Position numbers and translations under genes: made by a program
Part shown: positions 7,661 to 9,049 of the stretch, piece by piece
How the letters are laid out: each line of letters begins with the position of its first letter
How positions within the stretch are numbered: the stretch's first letter is position 1
Assembly (NCBI GenBank): GCA_030706285.1
Contig: JAUZOU010000100.1
Coordinates: forward strand, 1-9,049
Direction: 5' to 3'
Source: Bacteroidota bacterium
Lineage (GTDB): Bacteria; Bacteroidota; Bacteroidia; Bacteroidales; UBA1402
Length of the DNA: 9,049 nt
Notes under the pieces: generated by a model
Seen by the model: the letters and a program-made list of their open reading frames with translations, nothing else
Database searches by the model: none
Told to the model about the DNA's origin: nothing

Positions 7661-7930
7661 ATGGCAAAAGAATCAATGAAAGCACGTGAAGTAAAACGTG
7701 CCGAGTTAATTGCTAAGTATGCTGAAAAAAGAGCCAAGTTTAAGGCAGAAGGCAATTATGAAGCACTTCAATCACTTCCGAAAAACTCCTGCCCGATTCG
7801 CCTACATAACCGCTGCAGTATGACAGGTCGTCCGAAAGGCTATATCCGCCAGTTCGGAATTTCCCGTATACAGTTCCGCGAATTGGCATCAAAAGGGTTG
7901 ATTCCAGGCGTGCGCAAGGCAAGTTGGTAA
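7661..7930 (+). CDS. rpsN: 30S ribosomal protein uS14, zinc-free type
   Basis: S14 sits in the 30S head next to S3 and S10 and is needed for late 30S assembly. This is the long, 89-residue form without zinc ligands: only Cys44 and Cys52 are present, not the paired CxxC motifs of the 61-residue zinc form. Family motifs are NRCSMTGRPKGYIRQFGISR (50-69) and the ending FRELASKGLIPGVRKASW. Being zinc-independent, it would not need a paralogue swap under zinc limitation. It starts 6 bases after rplE. The following gap to rpsH, about 120 bases, is the longest between genes in the window. Confidence 0.98.
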   Translation: MAKESMKAREVKRAELIAKYAEKRAKFKAEGNYEALQSLPKNSCPIRLHNRCSMTGRPKGYIRQFGISRIQFRELASKGLIPGVRKASW

Positions 7931-7958
7931 CATACGTATCGTCCAGGTAACGAGTGTG

Positions 7959-7994
7959 TTAATAATCGATGCAGGCTTGCGTGAACGATTTTAA
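7959..7994 (+). promoter_or_regulatory. Bulged hairpin in the rpsN–rpsH gap
   Basis: The + strand RNA can fold into a 14-bp interrupted stem. TTAA (7959-7962) pairs with TTAA (7991-7994), AATCG (7964-7968) with CGATT (7986-7990), and ATGCA (7969-7973) with TGCGT (7978-7982, one G·U), closing a GGCT loop. T7963 is bulged on the 5' strand and GAA (7983-7985) on the 3' strand. No U-run follows, so it is not a terminator. It lies about 57 bases before the probable rpsH start. A regulatory role is inferred from position and shape only. Confidence 0.5.
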
Positions 7995-8013
7995 AAGGAA
8001 AAGAATGTTAAAT

Positions 8014-8037
8014 ATTGTCCGGAAAGTCCGGATCAAT
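8014..8037 (+). promoter_or_regulatory. Hairpin just upstream of rpsH
   Basis: TCCGGA at 8018-8023 and 8027-8032 are identical and self-complementary, so they form a perfect 6-bp stem over an AAG loop. ATTG (8014-8017) and CAAT (8034-8037) extend it to 10 bp with one bulged T at 8033. It ends 13 bases before the likely rpsH ATG, within or next to the ribosome footprint. It could lower or gate initiation; this is inference. Confidence 0.45.
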
Positions 8038-8050
8038 TTAAATGACAAAT

Positions 8051-8446
8051 ATGACAGATCCAATAGCAGATTATTTAACAAGATTGCGGAATGCCATTAA
8101 GGCAAAACACAGAGTCGTTGAGATTCCCGCATCTAATTTGAAAAAGGAAATTACAAAAATCCTTTTCGAGAAGGGCTATATCCTGAATTATAAATTCGAG
8201 GAAGATGGTCCTCAGGGTTCAATCAAAATTGCCCTCAAATATGACCCGGTAAATAAGGTGAGCTCAATCAAGAGCCTAACCCGCATTTCGACCCCAGGTT
8301 TACGTCAATATGTTGGTTATCGTGAAATGCCCCGCGTTCTTAATGGACTGGGTATTGCCATTTTATCAACCTCCAAGGGTGTGATGACCGATAAAGAAGC
8401 CAAAGAGCAGAAACTTGGAGGCGAAGTATTGTGCTACATCTATTAA
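8051..8446 (+). CDS. rpsH: 30S ribosomal protein uS8
   Basis: S8 is a primary 16S rRNA binder in the 30S body and, in E. coli, the translational repressor of the spc operon. The start at 8051 gives MTDPIADYLTRLRN and 131 residues, the usual opening and length in Bacteroidales. An in-frame ATG at 8042 would add Met-Thr-Asn. The 8051 codon has A at -3 and -6, a context favoured in Bacteroidota, whereas 8042 has T at -3. The C-terminal signature GIAILSTSKGVMTDKEA is at 101-117, followed by GGEVLCYIY. It is preceded by a long structured gap and has no Shine-Dalgarno sequence. Gene identity is certain; the exact start is less so. Confidence 0.95.
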   Translation: MTDPIADYLTRLRNAIKAKHRVVEIPASNLKKEITKILFEKGYILNYKFEEDGPQGSIKIALKYDPVNKVSSIKSLTRISTPGLRQYVGYREMPRVLNGLGIAILSTSKGVMTDKEAKEQKLGGEVLCYIY

Positions 8447-8448
8447 TG

Positions 8449-8454
8449 AGGAGG
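8449..8454 (+). promoter_or_regulatory. Strong Shine-Dalgarno sequence for rplF
   Basis: AGGAGG lies 2 bases after the rpsH stop and 8 bases before the rplF ATG. It is a full match to the anti-Shine-Dalgarno complement at optimal spacing, the best in the window, and it fixes the rplF start at 8463. Confidence 0.75.
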
Positions 8455-8462
8455 AATAAAGT

Positions 8463-9020
8463 ATGTCAAGAATAGGAAAATTACCCATAAATATTCCGGC
8501 TGGAGTGACGGTGTCAGTTGATGCCAGCAATGCAGTCACTGTAAAAGGCCCCAAAGGTGAATTAAAACAGACTGTAAAACCGGAAATCACTGTTGACGTG
8601 AAAGATGGTATTGTTCATGTTTCAAGATCTTCAGACGATCGCGAGCATCGTGCTTTGCACGGTTTGTACCGTTCGTTGATCAACAATATGGTCAATGGCG
8701 TTTCTCAAGGTTATCGGAAAGAACTTGAACTCGTCGGTGTCGGTTTCCGTGCCACAAATAACGGTCAGATTCTGGATCTTTCACTAGGTTATACTCACAA
8801 CATCTTGTTGATATTGCCACAGGAGATCAAGGTCGAAACGAAAAGTGAACGTAATAAAAACCCGTTGATCATTCTCGAATCCTGTGACAAGCAATTGATT
8901 GGCCAGGTTTGCGCAAAGATCCGCTCATTCCGTCAACCTGAACCTTATAAAGGAAAAGGTGTACGCTTTGTTGGTGAAGTGGTTCGTAGAAAAGCTGGTA
9001 AAGCTGCCGGTAAGAAGTAA
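8463..9020 (+). CDS. rplF: 50S ribosomal protein uL6
   Basis: L6 binds 23S rRNA near the factor-binding site (sarcin-ricin loop region) and is needed for late 50S assembly. The 185 residues contain two homologous α/β domains. The first opens with MSRIGKLPINIPAGV and has VTVKGPKGEL (25-34). The second carries GYRKELELVGVGFRA (83-97) and ends with the family signature PEPYKGKGVRF (159-169) and a basic RRKAGKAAGKK tail. Length and motifs are normal. It has the strongest ribosome-binding site in the window. Confidence 0.98.
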   Translation: MSRIGKLPINIPAGVTVSVDASNAVTVKGPKGELKQTVKPEITVDVKDGIVHVSRSSDDREHRALHGLYRSLINNMVNGVSQGYRKELELVGVGFRATNNGQILDLSLGYTHNILLILPQEIKVETKSERNKNPLIILESCDKQLIGQVCAKIRSFRQPEPYKGKGVRFVGEVVRRKAGKAAGKK

Positions 9021-9043
9021 TTACGCTAAAAAATTAATCAGAG

Positions 9044-9049
9044 ATGACA
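9044..9049 (+). CDS. rplR: Probable start of 50S ribosomal protein uL18 (cut by window edge)
   Basis: An ATG followed by ACA (Met-Thr) begins 23 bases after the rplF stop and runs off the window. In the conserved spc order rplR follows rplF, and Bacteroidales L18 often begins Met-Thr. Only two codons are visible, so the call rests on gene order. The upstream AATCAGAG is purine-rich but not a clear Shine-Dalgarno sequence. Confidence 0.5.

Noticed and set aside
7926..7951. Direct repeat GGTAAC (7926-7931 and 7946-7951) and the ATACGTAT palindrome at 7932-7939 as possible protein-binding sites.
   Set aside because: The repeats are only six bases, one copy includes the rpsN stop codon, and the palindrome is short; both are compatible with chance.
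8005..8100. A 31-codon ORF starting ATG at 8005 after a purine-rich AAAAGGAAAAG and overlapping the rpsH start out of frame.
   Set aside because: It mostly translates the TCCGGA hairpin and shifted rpsH codons, resembles no known peptide, and a short ORF of this size is expected by chance. A regulatory upstream ORF cannot be excluded but nothing supports it.

Overview
The window is one continuous stretch of a ribosomal-protein operon, the fused str–S10–spc cluster of a Bacteroidota bacterium, most likely order Bacteroidales. Three things point there. The 3' end of fusA runs straight into rpsJ with no tuf between them. Protein details match my recollection of Bacteroidales homologues: the MGARKK start of L22, the HPMGGGEGR motif of L2, an 89-residue zinc-free S14, and Ala in place of the usual methylated Gln in L3. 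Finally, most genes lack a Shine-Dalgarno sequence and have A-rich upstream regions instead. The genus cannot be fixed from this sequence.

All genes lie on the + strand. In order they are fusA (3' part, 1-1203), rpsJ, rplC, rplD, rplW, rplB, rpsS, rplV, rpsC, rplP, rpmC, rpsQ, rplN, rplX, rplE, rpsN, rpsH, rplF, and the first two codons of what is probably rplR at the right edge. This is the classical bacterial order with no insertion, loss, frameshift or foreign gene. Most gaps are below about 35 bases, and two junctions (rplC/rplD and rplX/rplE) share one base in a TAATG stop-start overlap. No gene-free stretch exceeds 300 bases, and I see no intrinsic terminator, tRNA, mobile element or CRISPR array.

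The products are the translocase EF-G and proteins of both ribosomal subunits. On the 30S side are S10, S19, S3, S17, S14 and S8. On the 50S side are L3, L4, L23, L2, L22, L16, L29, L14, L24, L5 and L6. Co-transcription from a distant upstream promoter, with translational coupling across tight junctions, would keep their amounts in step.

I see no new biological system here. What merits a second look is non-coding: a 13-bp RNA-type hairpin in the fusA–rpsJ gap, an unusually long rpsN–rpsH gap with two hairpins just before the S8 gene, and three genes (rplW, rplE, rplF) with good Shine-Dalgarno sequences where such sequences are usually rare.
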